This document shows, one piece after another, positions 7,530-15,028 of a DNA stretch of 36,716 bases. Below the pieces are notes generated by a model. That model had not been told where the DNA came from, did no database searches, and saw only the letters and a program-made list of their open reading frames with translations. A program made the translations under genes and the position numbers. The stretch comes from an uncultured Chloroflexota bacterium (lineage in GTDB: Bacteria > Chloroflexota > Chloroflexia > Chloroflexales > Chloroflexaceae). Each line of letters begins with the position of its first letter. The stretch's first letter is position 1. The stretch lies in contig CAKZKA010000026.1 of assembly GCA_937120965.1 (NCBI GenBank), positions 1 to 36,716 of the forward strand. The letters are read 5' to 3'.

Positions 7530-7893
7530 CGCCGGAATGAAAATAATTATTCTTGGGAGGGCGTAGCCCTCCCAAACCCTCCCCGCGGGCGGGTTGTTTC
7601 CTGGGAGGGCGTAGCCCTCCCAAACCCTCCCCGCGGGCGGGTTGTTTCCTGGGAGGGCGTAGCCCTCCCAAACCCTCCCCGCGGGCGGGTTGTTTCCTGG
7701 GAGGGCGTAGCCCTCCCAAACCCTCCCCGCGGGCGGGTTGTTTCCTGGGAGGGCGTAGCCCTCCCAAACCCTCCCCGCGGGCGGGTTGTTTCCTGGGAGG
7801 GCGTAGCCCTCCCAAACCCTCTCCGCGGGCCGCCTATTTTCAGTTAGCATACCGTGAAGCCAATCCCAGCGACAGCAAGGTCTGGACAGCAGA
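7500..7893. repeat. Modular element with six 48-bp cores
   Basis: The gap between mec and cysO is almost entirely one element. The hairpin cap ATGCGGCTGCGCCGCACAA starts at 7511, followed by GAATGAAAATA. The 48-bp cores begin with GGGAGGG at 7555, 7603, 7651, 7699, 7747 and 7795, and a TATTTTCAGTTAG closing cap ends it near 7847. The first five cores are essentially identical; the last is diverged at its end. Because 48 is a multiple of three, both strands read open across the array. Confidence 0.95.
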
Positions 7894-8397
7894 TCAGCCC
7901 GGCTCGGATTCGTTCAGGTCATCGGCAATGGCAACGACCTCTGCCTCAAAGCGCGCACCGGAGTCGACCAGCAGCCAGCTCGTCACTTCGGCGGCATGGC
8001 CCTGACGCACAGCCTGAATGACAAAGGCGAAAGCCGACCCGCCGATAGCCTGGGCGCCGACCCGATCGCGCTCGGAGGGCGTGGCGGGCGCATCGGGATG
8101 CGAGTGATAGCAGCCGACGATCTCCAGGCCCCGCGCCATCGCCGCGCGGTCGGCGCGCAGATAGTCGCGCGGGTCGAGGTAGAAGCGATCGCGCCGCGAG
8201 GTTGGATCATCATTCGGGCTGAGCTGGACCTGACCGTTCCAGCGGTTCTCCACTGGAAACGCCTCCACAACCAGTTTCCGGGTGCCCTCCAACCGCCCCA
8301 GGAGCAGACCGACGCACTCGTCGGGGTAGGTGGCCTCAGCGTGAGCCGCGATCGCCGCCGCCGCAGAGGGCACAAGCGTAAGGGAAGCGCGCTTCAT
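7894..8397 (-). CDS. mec: JAMM/Mov34 metalloprotease, Mec-like (CysO-cysteine hydrolase)
   Basis: The 167-residue protein is a minimal JAMM domain. It has Glu27 in YPDECVG and the zinc motif HSHPDAPATPSERD (98-111: His98, His100, Ser108, Asp111). Family members cleave after a diglycine. Mycobacterial Mec hydrolyses CysO-cysteine to regenerate the carrier and release cysteine, and QbsD/HcyD trim extra residues from their carriers. Lying between cysM and cysO, and with a GGRR carrier, this enzyme may do both. The chosen start is ATG 8397, with AGGA seven bases upstream; ATG 8403 would add two residues. Confidence 0.92.
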   Translation of the reverse strand: MKRASLTLVPSAAAAIAAHAEATYPDECVGLLLGRLEGTRKLVVEAFPVENRWNGQVQLSPNDDPTSRRDRFYLDPRDYLRADRAAMARGLEIVGCYHSHPDAPATPSERDRVGAQAIGGSAFAFVIQAVRQGHAAEVTSWLLVDSGARFEAEVVAIADDLNESEPG

Positions 8398-8403
8398 TCT
8401 CAT

Positions 8404-8643
8404 TTCCTGATGTGAACATATGGGGAAACCGGGTTTCCCCCCGCCCCTGCCGGTGGGAGGATGGGGAAAGTGGCTTTCTCCCCGCCCCTGCCGGTGGGGT
8501 ATCGGGAAACCGGGTTTCCCCGCGCCCCTGCCGGTGGGGTATCGGGAAACCGGGTTTCCCCGCGCCCCTGCCGGTGAGAGTATCGGGAAACCGAGTTTCC
8601 TCACGCCCCTGACCGTCGGGGCGCTTGAGCGGCATTTGCGCCA
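8404..8643. repeat. Tandem array of about five 40-bp palindromic units
   Basis: Five units start at 8423, 8464, 8504, 8544 and 8585 (GGGAAA positions), spaced 40-41 bp apart. Each has GGGAAACCGGGTTTCCC, then CGCGCCCCTGCCGGTG. Units 3 and 4 are identical; unit 2 (AAAGTGGCTTTC) and unit 5 have compensating or single changes in the palindrome. The array separates cysM from mec. No gene is seen. Confidence 0.9.
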
Positions 8644-9573
8644 TCAAATCCCGCTGCCCTGCTCGAAGCCCGGCTCCTCCCAGAAGCGTTCGCTGAGGTA
8701 GCGATTGGCACTATCGCAGAGGATGGTCACCACCACGCCGGCGTGCAGATCGCGCGCCACCTGAAGCGCGGCGGTGACATTGGCAGCCGCCGAGATGCCG
8801 ACCAGCAACCCCTCTTCGCGGGCCAGGCGCCGGGCTGTGGCAAAGGCAGCCTCGCTGCTTACCTCCAGGATGGCGTCAGGCGCCGCCGGGTCATAGATCG
8901 GCGGAACGAGACGGGTCGAGGCCATGTGCTTGACGCCTTCCAGGGCATGGTAAGGGCTATCGGGTTGCACGGCAATAGCCCGCACGGCGGGGTTCAGTTC
9001 CCGCAGGCGCCGCGTCACCCCCATGAAGGTGCCGCTGGTGCCCAGGGCAGCGACGAAGTGCGTCACCCGGCCCCCCGTCTGACGCCAGATCTCCGGCCCG
9101 GTGGTCTCATAGTGAGCCTGGGGATTGGCGGGGTTGCTGTACTGGTCGGGGTAGAAGTACCGTTCAGGCTCGCGGGCGACAAGCTGACGAATGGTGGCAA
9201 TCGCCAGGTCCATCCCCTCGGCGGGGTCGGTGAGGATCAGGCTGGCGCCAAGGGCGCGCAGGGTGCGCCGGCGCTCGGGGCTGGCATTGGCGGGGAGGGC
9301 CAGAGTCACGCCGTAGCCCAGGGCCGCGCCGATTGTGGCGTAGGCGATGCCGGTATTGCCGCTGGTGGCGTCGGCGATGCGCATCCCGGGGCGCAACAAG
9401 CCCCTGCGCTCGCCATCGCGGATCATCCACAGCGCCGGGCGATCCTTCACCGAGCCGCCGAGGTTGCACCACTCCGCCTTGGCGTAGAGTTCCACGCCGG
9501 GCGCCAGGTCCGCACCCAGACGGGTGAGCCGGACGAGCGGGGTCTCGCCGATCAGATCGAGGGCCGTGGTCAT
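8644..9573 (-). CDS. cysM: CysM-type cysteine synthase (sulfur-carrier dependent)
   Basis: The 309-residue fold-type II PLP enzyme has the PLP lysine Lys43 in GGSVKDRPA, the substrate loop TSGNTG and the glycine loop GTSGT. The stretch YSNPANPQAHYETTGPE strongly resembles mycobacterial CysM, which uses O-phosphoserine and CysO thiocarboxylate to make CysO-cysteine. The C-terminal part (GISAAA, YLSERFW) also fits that group. ATG overlaps the upstream scaffold stop (ATGA), with AGGAG six bases before it. Specificity for phosphoserine is inferred from context and similarity; a classical acetylserine sulfhydrylase role is the alternative. Confidence 0.9.
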   Translation of the reverse strand: MTTALDLIGETPLVRLTRLGADLAPGVELYAKAEWCNLGGSVKDRPALWMIRDGERRGLLRPGMRIADATSGNTGIAYATIGAALGYGVTLALPANASPERRRTLRALGASLILTDPAEGMDLAIATIRQLVAREPERYFYPDQYSNPANPQAHYETTGPEIWRQTGGRVTHFVAALGTSGTFMGVTRRLRELNPAVRAIAVQPDSPYHALEGVKHMASTRLVPPIYDPAAPDAILEVSSEAAFATARRLAREEGLLVGISAAANVTAALQVARDLHAGVVVTILCDSANRYLSERFWEEPGFEQGSGI

Positions 9574-9983
9574 CGCGTCTCCTGGTAAGGCGCCTGGCGC
9601 TGCCGGCGCCGGTAGGCCTGCACGGCGGCCTGGAGGGTGTGCAGGGCCAGAGTGGCGCAGCGCGGCCGGGCGCGGACGACTTCGTAGCCGACCAGATCCA
9701 GCGCCGCGGCGTCGTCAAGTGTCTCGATGGCCGCCAGTGGGGCGCCTTGCAGGGCCTCGGCCAGGATGGAGGCGGCGGCCTGGCTCACGCTGCAACCCTG
9801 GCCCTCGAAGCGCAGTGCCGCCACCTGCTCATGCTCGGGATCAACCTTGAGATAGATCGTCACCTGGTCGCCACAATCAGGAATACCGCCAGGCACGACC
9901 ACGTCGGCGTCGGCCAGAGGGCCGTGGTAGCGAGGATGTTCGTAGTGGTCGAGCAATCGCTCGATGATCGCCTGGCGGTCCAT
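9570..9983 (-). CDS. Second SufU/IscU-like scaffold protein
   Basis: The 137-residue NifU_N-type protein has the full ligand set: Cys37 and Asp39 in PDCGDQ, Cys64 in GQGCSVSQAAAS and Cys109 in RPRCATLAL. It differs considerably from the sufU product at 13256. There are only 44 residues between the second and third cysteines, an IscU-like spacing; as I recall, Firmicute SufU carries an insertion of about 18 residues there. It lies between the sulfurtransferase and cysM genes, coupled to cysM by a 4-base overlap, which suggests sulfur or Fe-S supply to the cysteine branch. No good ribosome-binding site precedes ATG 9983. Confidence 0.87.
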   Translation of the reverse strand: MDRQAIIERLLDHYEHPRYHGPLADADVVVPGGIPDCGDQVTIYLKVDPEHEQVAALRFEGQGCSVSQAAASILAEALQGAPLAAIETLDDAAALDLVGYEVVRARPRCATLALHTLQAAVQAYRRRQRQAPYQETR

Positions 9984-10049
9984 AGCTGCGATGCGCGGGC
10001 GGGGCCTGGCGCAACCCGGTTCGGGCCGGGCCTGCGGCAGCCCGTAGCG

Positions 10050-10901
10050 CTACCCTTTCTCAATCGGCAACCCGACACTGTTGCCCCACTCGGTCCAACT
10101 CCCATCGTAGTTACGCACCCTGGGATAGCCGAGCAGGTAGGTGAGCACGAACCAGGTATGGCTGGACCGCTCACCAATACGGCAATAGGCAATCACGTCC
10201 TTATCGGGCGTAATACCCTTACTCTCATACAGCGCGCGCAACTCCTCGGCGCTCTTGAAGGTGCTATCGTCACGCACGGCCTGGGCCCAGGGGATATTGA
10301 CGGCGGTGGGGATGTGTCCACCGCGCAGGGCGCCTTCCTGGGGGTACTCCGGCATGTGGGTGCGCTCGCCACTGAACTCCTGGGGGCTGCGCACGTCCAC
10401 CAGCGCGGCGCCGGCGGATTGCTTGATGTGCGCGAGCACCTGGTCGCGGAAGGCGCGAATGGTGGCGTCATCGCGCGGCGGGGCGACGTAGACGCCGCGG
10501 GGGTAGGTAGGGACCTCCCGCGTCAATTCGCGACCCTCGGCGATCCACTTTGCCCGTCCGCCGTTAAGGATACGCGCGTCCTTGTGGCCAAAGAGCTTGA
10601 ACACCCAGAAGGCGTATGTCGCCCACCAGTTGTGCTTATCGCCGTAGAACACCACCGTCGTATCATTGGAGATACCCTTGCTGGCCAGAAGCTCGGCAAA
10701 GCGCTCCGAGTCAAGATAATCGCGCACCACCGGGTCGTTCAGATCGGTCACCCAGTCGATCTTGACTGCACCGGGAATATGGCCAGTCTCGTAGAGCAGC
10801 ACATCCTCGTCGCTCTCGACGATCCGCACGTTCGGGTCATTCAGATGGTCGGCGACCCAGGCCGTATCAACCAGCACCTCGGAATGGGCGTAGCCGCTCA
10901 T
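10050..10901 (-). CDS. sseA: Thiosulfate sulfurtransferase (tandem rhodanese, SseA-like)
   Basis: The 283-residue protein has two rhodanese domains. The N-terminal one (about 8-125) has no catalytic cysteine, with GDKHNWW at the loop position. The C-terminal one (about 145-280) has active Cys240 in CRIGERSS, the CRxGx[RT]-type loop typical of thiosulfate:cyanide sulfurtransferases. It would form a protein persulfide from thiosulfate and could feed sulfur to MoeZ or the adjacent scaffold. The start is ATG 10901, preceded by AAAGGAG; an upstream in-frame start at 10937 lacks such a site. The neighbours are the Rieske gene and the second scaffold gene. Confidence 0.9.
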   Translation of the reverse strand: MSGYAHSEVLVDTAWVADHLNDPNVRIVESDEDVLLYETGHIPGAVKIDWVTDLNDPVVRDYLDSERFAELLASKGISNDTTVVFYGDKHNWWATYAFWVFKLFGHKDARILNGGRAKWIAEGRELTREVPTYPRGVYVAPPRDDATIRAFRDQVLAHIKQSAGAALVDVRSPQEFSGERTHMPEYPQEGALRGGHIPTAVNIPWAQAVRDDSTFKSAEELRALYESKGITPDKDVIAYCRIGERSSHTWFVLTYLLGYPRVRNYDGSWTEWGNSVGLPIEKG

Positions 10902-10976
10902 CACACGCTCCTTTGCACTCGAAGCTGTTATCGGCACGTTCCCATTGTAGTCCTGGCGCCCGGTTTAGTCAAGTTG

Positions 10977-11294
10977 TTACGCTGGATACTCAACAAAAAC
11001 CCTGTCACCCTCGATGAAGGCGCGGTAGGAAGCGACGGGTTCAAAAGCGGGGAAGGTGCGGGGCACACCGGTGCGCACATCGAACAGTGAGCCGTGCAGC
11101 GGACACTCGACGCACAACTCGTCGGGATCGAACTCGCCGGCGCTGAGGGAGGCCTCGGCGTGGGAGCAGGTGTCATCGATGGCGTACACCTCATCGGCGA
11201 CACGAAACACGGCGATCCGCCGCCCGTTGATCTCAAAGGCCCGTCCCGTTCCATCAGGAAGGTCGGCCAGGGTTCCGATGTTGATGGTTGGCAT
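10977..11294 (-). CDS. Rieske-type [2Fe-2S] ferredoxin
   Basis: The 105-residue single-domain Rieske protein has cluster ligands Cys43/His45 in DTCSHAEASL and Cys64/His67 in CPLHGSLFD. It is soluble, with no signal peptide, and resembles NirD and the ferredoxin components of dioxygenases. Small Rieske proteins of this kind are common inside SUF clusters, where they may donate electrons for cluster assembly or be clients. The start is ATG 11294; no strong ribosome-binding site is seen. It lies 75 bases upstream of the sulfurtransferase gene on the same strand. Confidence 0.92.
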   Translation of the reverse strand: MPTINIGTLADLPDGTGRAFEINGRRIAVFRVADEVYAIDDTCSHAEASLSAGEFDPDELCVECPLHGSLFDVRTGVPRTFPAFEPVASYRAFIEGDRVFVEYPA

Positions 11295-11702
11295 AGGTGT
11301 CTGCTGATGGCGCGTCTGATATAAACATATGGGGAAACCGGGTTTCCCCAACCCTCCCCGAGGGGAGGAGCCAGGTTCCCTCCCCCAGCGGGGGAGGGAA
11401 ACCGGGTTTCCCCAGGCCCCTGCCTGTGGGGGCGCCAGCCGGTCCAAACCGCGGTTGGGGAATGGGGAAACCGGGTTTCCCCAACCCCCTCCCTGGTGGG
11501 AGAAGCCCGGTTCCCTCCCCCAGCGGGGGAGGGGCAGGGAGGGGGCAACCCTCCCAGAGATACCCCATGGTCATCGCGGCGTTGGGCGTCCCGGACATGG
11601 GGCCTGATGTGAACACCGGGGGAGTATGTTTCCCTGCGACGAACATCGGGGAGGGCAAGCCCTCCCCGCCATCGCCACCTGATCAGTATTCACCCCCGCA
11701 AC
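11295..11702. repeat. Intergenic repeat block between sufB and the Rieske gene
   Basis: Three GGGAAACCGGGTTTCCC palindromes lie at about 11332, 11399 and 11465, each followed by CCAACCC or CCAGGCCCC tails and separated by CTCCCCCAGCGGGGGAGGG hairpins. A degenerate cap lies near 11564. No gene is seen. The block interrupts the SUF/cysteine gene string and may separate transcripts. Confidence 0.8.
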
Positions 11703-13118
11703 TCACCCGACCGATCCCTCCATCTCCATCTGGATGAGCCGGTTGAGTTCGACCGCGTACTCCATGGGCAATTCGCGGGTAAACGGCTCCATAAAGCCAA
11801 GCACGATCATCGAGAGCGCATCGGCCTCGGGCAGACCACGGCTCATCAGATAGAAGAGCTGCTCCTCGCCGATGCGGCCCACTGTGGCCTCGTGGGCCAG
11901 GGTGCAGCGGTCCTCCTCGATCTCGATGAAGGGGATGGTATCGGAGGCCGAACGCTCATCGAGGATCAGCGCGTCGCAGTTCACATTGATCTTCGCACCG
12001 TAGGCGCCGGGCGCCACCTTGGCCAGGCCACGGTAGGTAGTCTTCCCGCCATCTTTGCTCACCGACTTATTGGTGATACGGCTGGTGGTTTCGGGGGCGA
12101 CGTGGACCATCTTCGCCCCGGCGTCCTGGTGCTGGCCCTTGCCGGCGTAGGCCACGCTCAGCACTTCGCCGCGAGCCTTGCGCCCCATCAGGTAGACCGA
12201 GGGGTACTTCATCGTCAGCTTCGAGCCGATGTTACCGTCCACCCACTCCATACTGGCCTCTTCATAAGCCACGGCGCGCTTGGTCACCAGGTTGAAGATG
12301 TTGTTGGCCCAGTTCTGGATGGTCGTGTAGCGGAACTTACCGCCCTTCTTCACGATCACCTCCACCACCGCCGAGTGCAGCGAGTTGGTGGAGTAGATCG
12401 GCGCGGTGCAACCCTCGATGTAGTGAGCCTCGGCGCCCTCTTCGATGATGATCAGCGTGCGCTCGAACTGGCCCATGTTTTCCGCATTGATACGGAAGTA
12501 GGCCTGGAGGGGAATATCCACTTTGACGCCGGCGGGCACATAGACAAACGAGCCGCCCGACCAGACCGCGGTGTTGAGCGCGGCGTACTTGTTATCGGCA
12601 GCCGGCACAATCGTGCCGAAGTACTGCTTGAACAGTTCCGGATACTCCTTGAGGGCCGTATCGGTATCGAGGAAGACTACCCCCAGTTTCGACCACTCCT
12701 CGCGCAACGAGTGGTAGACCACCTCCGACTCATACTGCGCCCCCACGCCGGCGAGGAACTTGCGCTCAGCCTCGGGAATGCCCAGGCGCTCGAAGGTATT
12801 CTTGATCTCCTGGGGCACAGCGTCCCAGTCGGTCTGCGGGCGCTCGCCGGCGCGCACGTAGTAGTGGATCTCGTCGTAGTTCAATTCCGCCAGCTCCGGG
12901 TTGGCCCACATGCCACTGAGCGGGGTCGGCTTCTGGTTAAAGATCTCGAGCGCCTTCAGCCGGCGCTTGAGCATCCACTCCGGCTCGCCCTTCATACCCG
13001 AAAGCTCACGCACAATCTTCTCGTTCAGACCCTTCGGGGCCTTGTAGAGGTAGTTCTCTTCGTTGCGGAACCCATACTTGCTATAGTCAAACTGGAGATT
13101 GACTGCCTCAGCGACCAT
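11703..13118 (-). CDS. sufB: Fe-S cluster assembly scaffold SufB
   Basis: The 471-residue SufB is of normal length (about 470-495). Recognisable segments are the N-terminal [17 protein letters not shown], the beta-helix core, the [17 protein letters not shown] strand with the cysteine equivalent to the conserved SufB interface Cys, and the C-terminal [13 protein letters not shown] and [19 protein letters not shown]. SufB pairs with SufD and the ATPase SufC to form the scaffold on which clusters are built. ATG 13118 has GAGGAGG at good spacing; longer in-frame starts lie in repeat DNA. In this cluster sufB follows sufU instead of lying next to sufC-sufD, and a repeat block of about 100 bp precedes it. 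Confidence 0.97.
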   Translation of the reverse strand: MVAEAVNLQFDYSKYGFRNEENYLYKAPKGLNEKIVRELSGMKGEPEWMLKRRLKALEIFNQKPTPLSGMWANPELAELNYDEIHYYVRAGERPQTDWDAVPQEIKNTFERLGIPEAERKFLAGVGAQYESEVVYHSLREEWSKLGVVFLDTDTALKEYPELFKQYFGTIVPAADNKYAALNTAVWSGGSFVYVPAGVKVDIPLQAYFRINAENMGQFERTLIIIEEGAEAHYIEGCTAPIYSTNSLHSAVVEVIVKKGGKFRYTTIQNWANNIFNLVTKRAVAYEEASMEWVDGNIGSKLTMKYPSVYLMGRKARGEVLSVAYAGKGQHQDAGAKMVHVAPETTSRITNKSVSKDGGKTTYRGLAKVAPGAYGAKINVNCDALILDERSASDTIPFIEIEEDRCTLAHEATVGRIGEEQLFYLMSRGLPEADALSMIVLGFMEPFTRELPMEYAVELNRLIQMEMEGSVG

Positions 13119-13255
13119 GCACGTCCTCCTCGTAGGTGTTTTCTGATGTGAAAATACGGAGAAACCTGGTTTCCCCACTCCCCTGCCTGGCGGGAGGGTT
13201 TGGGAGGGCTGCGCCCTCCCAGGAAAAATCCATCCAACCGGAGGAGCCAGCGCTC
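13119..13255. repeat. Short repeat-bearing gap between sufU and sufB
   Basis: Contains GGAGAAACCTGGTTTCCCC near 13155-13173 and the GGGAGGGCTGCGCCCTCCC core near 13202-13220. A small hairpin AGGAGC-CAGC-GCTCCT (13242-13257) overlaps the sufU stop codon. The core hairpin could attenuate read-through from sufU into sufB. Confidence 0.7.
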
Positions 13256-13654
13256 CTAGAGTTCATCGTCAACATCAACCGATCCAACTCCGTACAGCCC
13301 TGCCTTGAGCGCCTTGAGCGAGAGCAGGGCGCACTTCAGGCGAGTGGGGTTCTTGCTGAGCGGGATGCCGATCAGCGCGAGCAAATCGTCTTTGCTGAAG
13401 GTTTTTGCCGTTTCAACGGCCATGCCCTTGATCTCATCGGTGAGCATCGAGGCCGACGCCTGACTGATGGCGCAACCCCTGCCACTGAAGCGCACATCGG
13501 CGATGACGCCGTTCTCGATCAGCAGATCGATACGCACACGGTCGCCGCAAAGCGGGTTGTACTCCTCGTGGCTGATCGTCGCGTGTTCGAGCGTGCCGTA
13601 ATTATGCGGGTAGCGGGCATGCTCCAGGATCTGTTCGCGATAGATATCATCCAT
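13256..13654 (-). CDS. sufU: SufU-type sulfur-relay/scaffold protein
   Basis: The 132-residue protein begins [20 protein letters not shown] and carries zinc/cluster ligands Cys36 and Asp38 in NPLCGDR, Cys61 in [13 protein letters not shown] and Cys108 in [10 protein letters not shown]. In Gram-positive-type SUF systems SufU takes the persulfide from SufS. Adjacency to sufS, nine bases downstream of its stop, fits that. The 46 residues between the second and third cysteines mean the insertion usual in Bacillus SufU is missing. Of two possible starts, GTG 13660 and ATG 13654, the ATG is better placed relative to GAGGGG. Confidence 0.93.
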   Translation of the reverse strand: MDDIYREQILEHARYPHNYGTLEHATISHEEYNPLCGDRVRIDLLIENGVIADVRFSGRGCAISQASASMLTDEIKGMAVETAKTFSKDDLLALIGIPLSKNPTRLKCALLSLKALKAGLYGVGSVDVDDEL

Positions 13655-13663
13655 ACCCACCCC

Positions 13664-14902
13664 TCAGGCGAACAGGCGCTTTGCCTTCTCCAGACCCGCA
13701 ACCAGCCGGTCGATCTCTTCCGCTGTGTTATAGATGTAGAAACTGGCCCTGGTGGTGGCGGGCACATCGAGGCGCCGATGGAGCGGCTGGGTGCAGTGAT
13801 GGCCTGCGCGCACCGCCACGCCCTCACTATCGAGCACCGCCGCCACATCGTGGGGATGGACGCCGGCCAGGGTAAAGCTGATCACCCCGCCGCGCTGCTC
13901 GGTGCCGTGCGGCCCGTGGATCGTCAACCCCGTGACCTCGGCCAGGCGCTCCAGGGCGTAGCTCAGCAACTCAAACTCGTGCCAGCGGATGGCGCTCATC
14001 CCCACGCGGTTGAGGAAATCCACCGCTTCACCCAGGGCGATCGCCTCGGCAATTGCCGGCGTTCCGGCCTCGAAGCGCGCCGGCACATCGGCGTAGGTGC
14101 TGTGGTCGAGTTCAACGACCTTGATCATCGAGCCGCCGCCGAGGAAGGGCGGCATAGCTTCGAGGATCTCGCGCCGCGCCCACAGCCCGCCGATCCCGGT
14201 TGGCCCGCACATCTTATGGCCGCTGAAGACCAGGAAGTCACACCCCAGTTCCTGCACATTCACCGGCATGTGGGGCACGCTTTGCGCCCCATCAACCAGC
14301 ACCTTCGCGCCGACAGCGTGGGCCCGTTCAGCCAGGTAGGACACCGGGTTGATCGTGCCCAGCACGTTTGACTGGTGTGTCACTGCCAGCAGGCGAGTGC
14401 GCTCGGTGAGCTTCGTATCCAGTTCCTCCAGCACCAGCCGGCCCTCGTCATCGAGACTCAGGTAATCAAGGCCCGCGCCCACCCGCGCAGCGAGCATCTG
14501 CCAGGGAACAATATTGGAGTGGTGCTCCATAAGCGTGAGCAGAATGCGGTCACCGGGGCGTAGGTTGGCATCGCCCCAGGCGCGGGCCACCAGGTTCACC
14601 GCCTCGGTCGCGTTGCGGGTAAAGACCAGTTCGCGCGGCGAGGCGGCGCCGATGAAGCGCGCCACTTTGCCACGGGCGCGCTCGTAGGCAAAGGTGGCCT
14701 CTTCGCTGAACTTGTAGACGCCCCGGTGCACGTTGGCGTTGTAGCGCCGGTAGTAATCTTCGAGGCAGTCAAGCACCTGGCGGGGCTTTTGCGACGAAGC
14801 CGCGCTGTCGAGGAAGGCCACGAACTTGCCGTTGACCTCCTGCTGGAGGATGGGAAACTCGCGCCGGAGGGCGAGCACATCAAACTGGGAGAGTGTAGAC
14901 AT
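13664..14902 (-). CDS. sufS: Cysteine desulfurase SufS (group II)
   Basis: The 412-residue PLP enzyme takes sulfur from cysteine and leaves a persulfide for SufU. The PLP lysine is Lys230 in FSGHKMCGPTGIG. The catalytic Cys370 lies in RAGHHCTQPLHRRL, the short-loop arrangement of group II desulfurases. Also present are TRNATEAVNLVA and EHHSNIVPW. ATG 14902 is preferred over TTG 14908; an AGG lies eight bases before it. It sits between sufD and sufU on the same strand. Confidence 0.97.
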   Translation of the reverse strand: MSTLSQFDVLALRREFPILQQEVNGKFVAFLDSAASSQKPRQVLDCLEDYYRRYNANVHRGVYKFSEEATFAYERARGKVARFIGAASPRELVFTRNATEAVNLVARAWGDANLRPGDRILLTLMEHHSNIVPWQMLAARVGAGLDYLSLDDEGRLVLEELDTKLTERTRLLAVTHQSNVLGTINPVSYLAERAHAVGAKVLVDGAQSVPHMPVNVQELGCDFLVFSGHKMCGPTGIGGLWARREILEAMPPFLGGGSMIKVVELDHSTYADVPARFEAGTPAIAEAIALGEAVDFLNRVGMSAIRWHEFELLSYALERLAEVTGLTIHGPHGTEQRGGVISFTLAGVHPHDVAAVLDSEGVAVRAGHHCTQPLHRRLDVPATTRASFYIYNTAEEIDRLVAGLEKAKRLFA

Positions 14903-15028
14903 AGCCAACCTGCTAGCCGGTACGGGCCGGATCTTGCGCCGAGGGCATCCCCGGTCGGCGCAGGGGCCGCGGGTCAGAGGGAGGTTCGCGGAAGGGGTTT
15001 ACCCTCCCCGAGCCCTCCCGCGTTCATC
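14903..15028. repeat. Degenerate repeat in the sufD-sufS gap
   Basis: The gap contains GGGCCGGATCTTGCGCC-type GC-rich DNA, a degraded ACCCTCCCCGAGCCCTCCCG core and a GTTCATCTCAG closing cap directly at the sufD stop. No promoter or gene is evident. Confidence 0.55.

Noticed and set aside
7555-7842. Possible CRISPR array
   Set aside because: The 48-bp units are directly contiguous with no unique spacers, and no cas genes are present.
8423-8625. Possible CRISPR array of 40-bp units
   Set aside because: Contiguous palindromic units without unique spacers; the same palindrome is dispersed through the window.
11892-13151. 419-codon open frame antisense to sufB
   Set aside because: Shadow of sufB; Arg/His/Val-rich with no recognisable domain.
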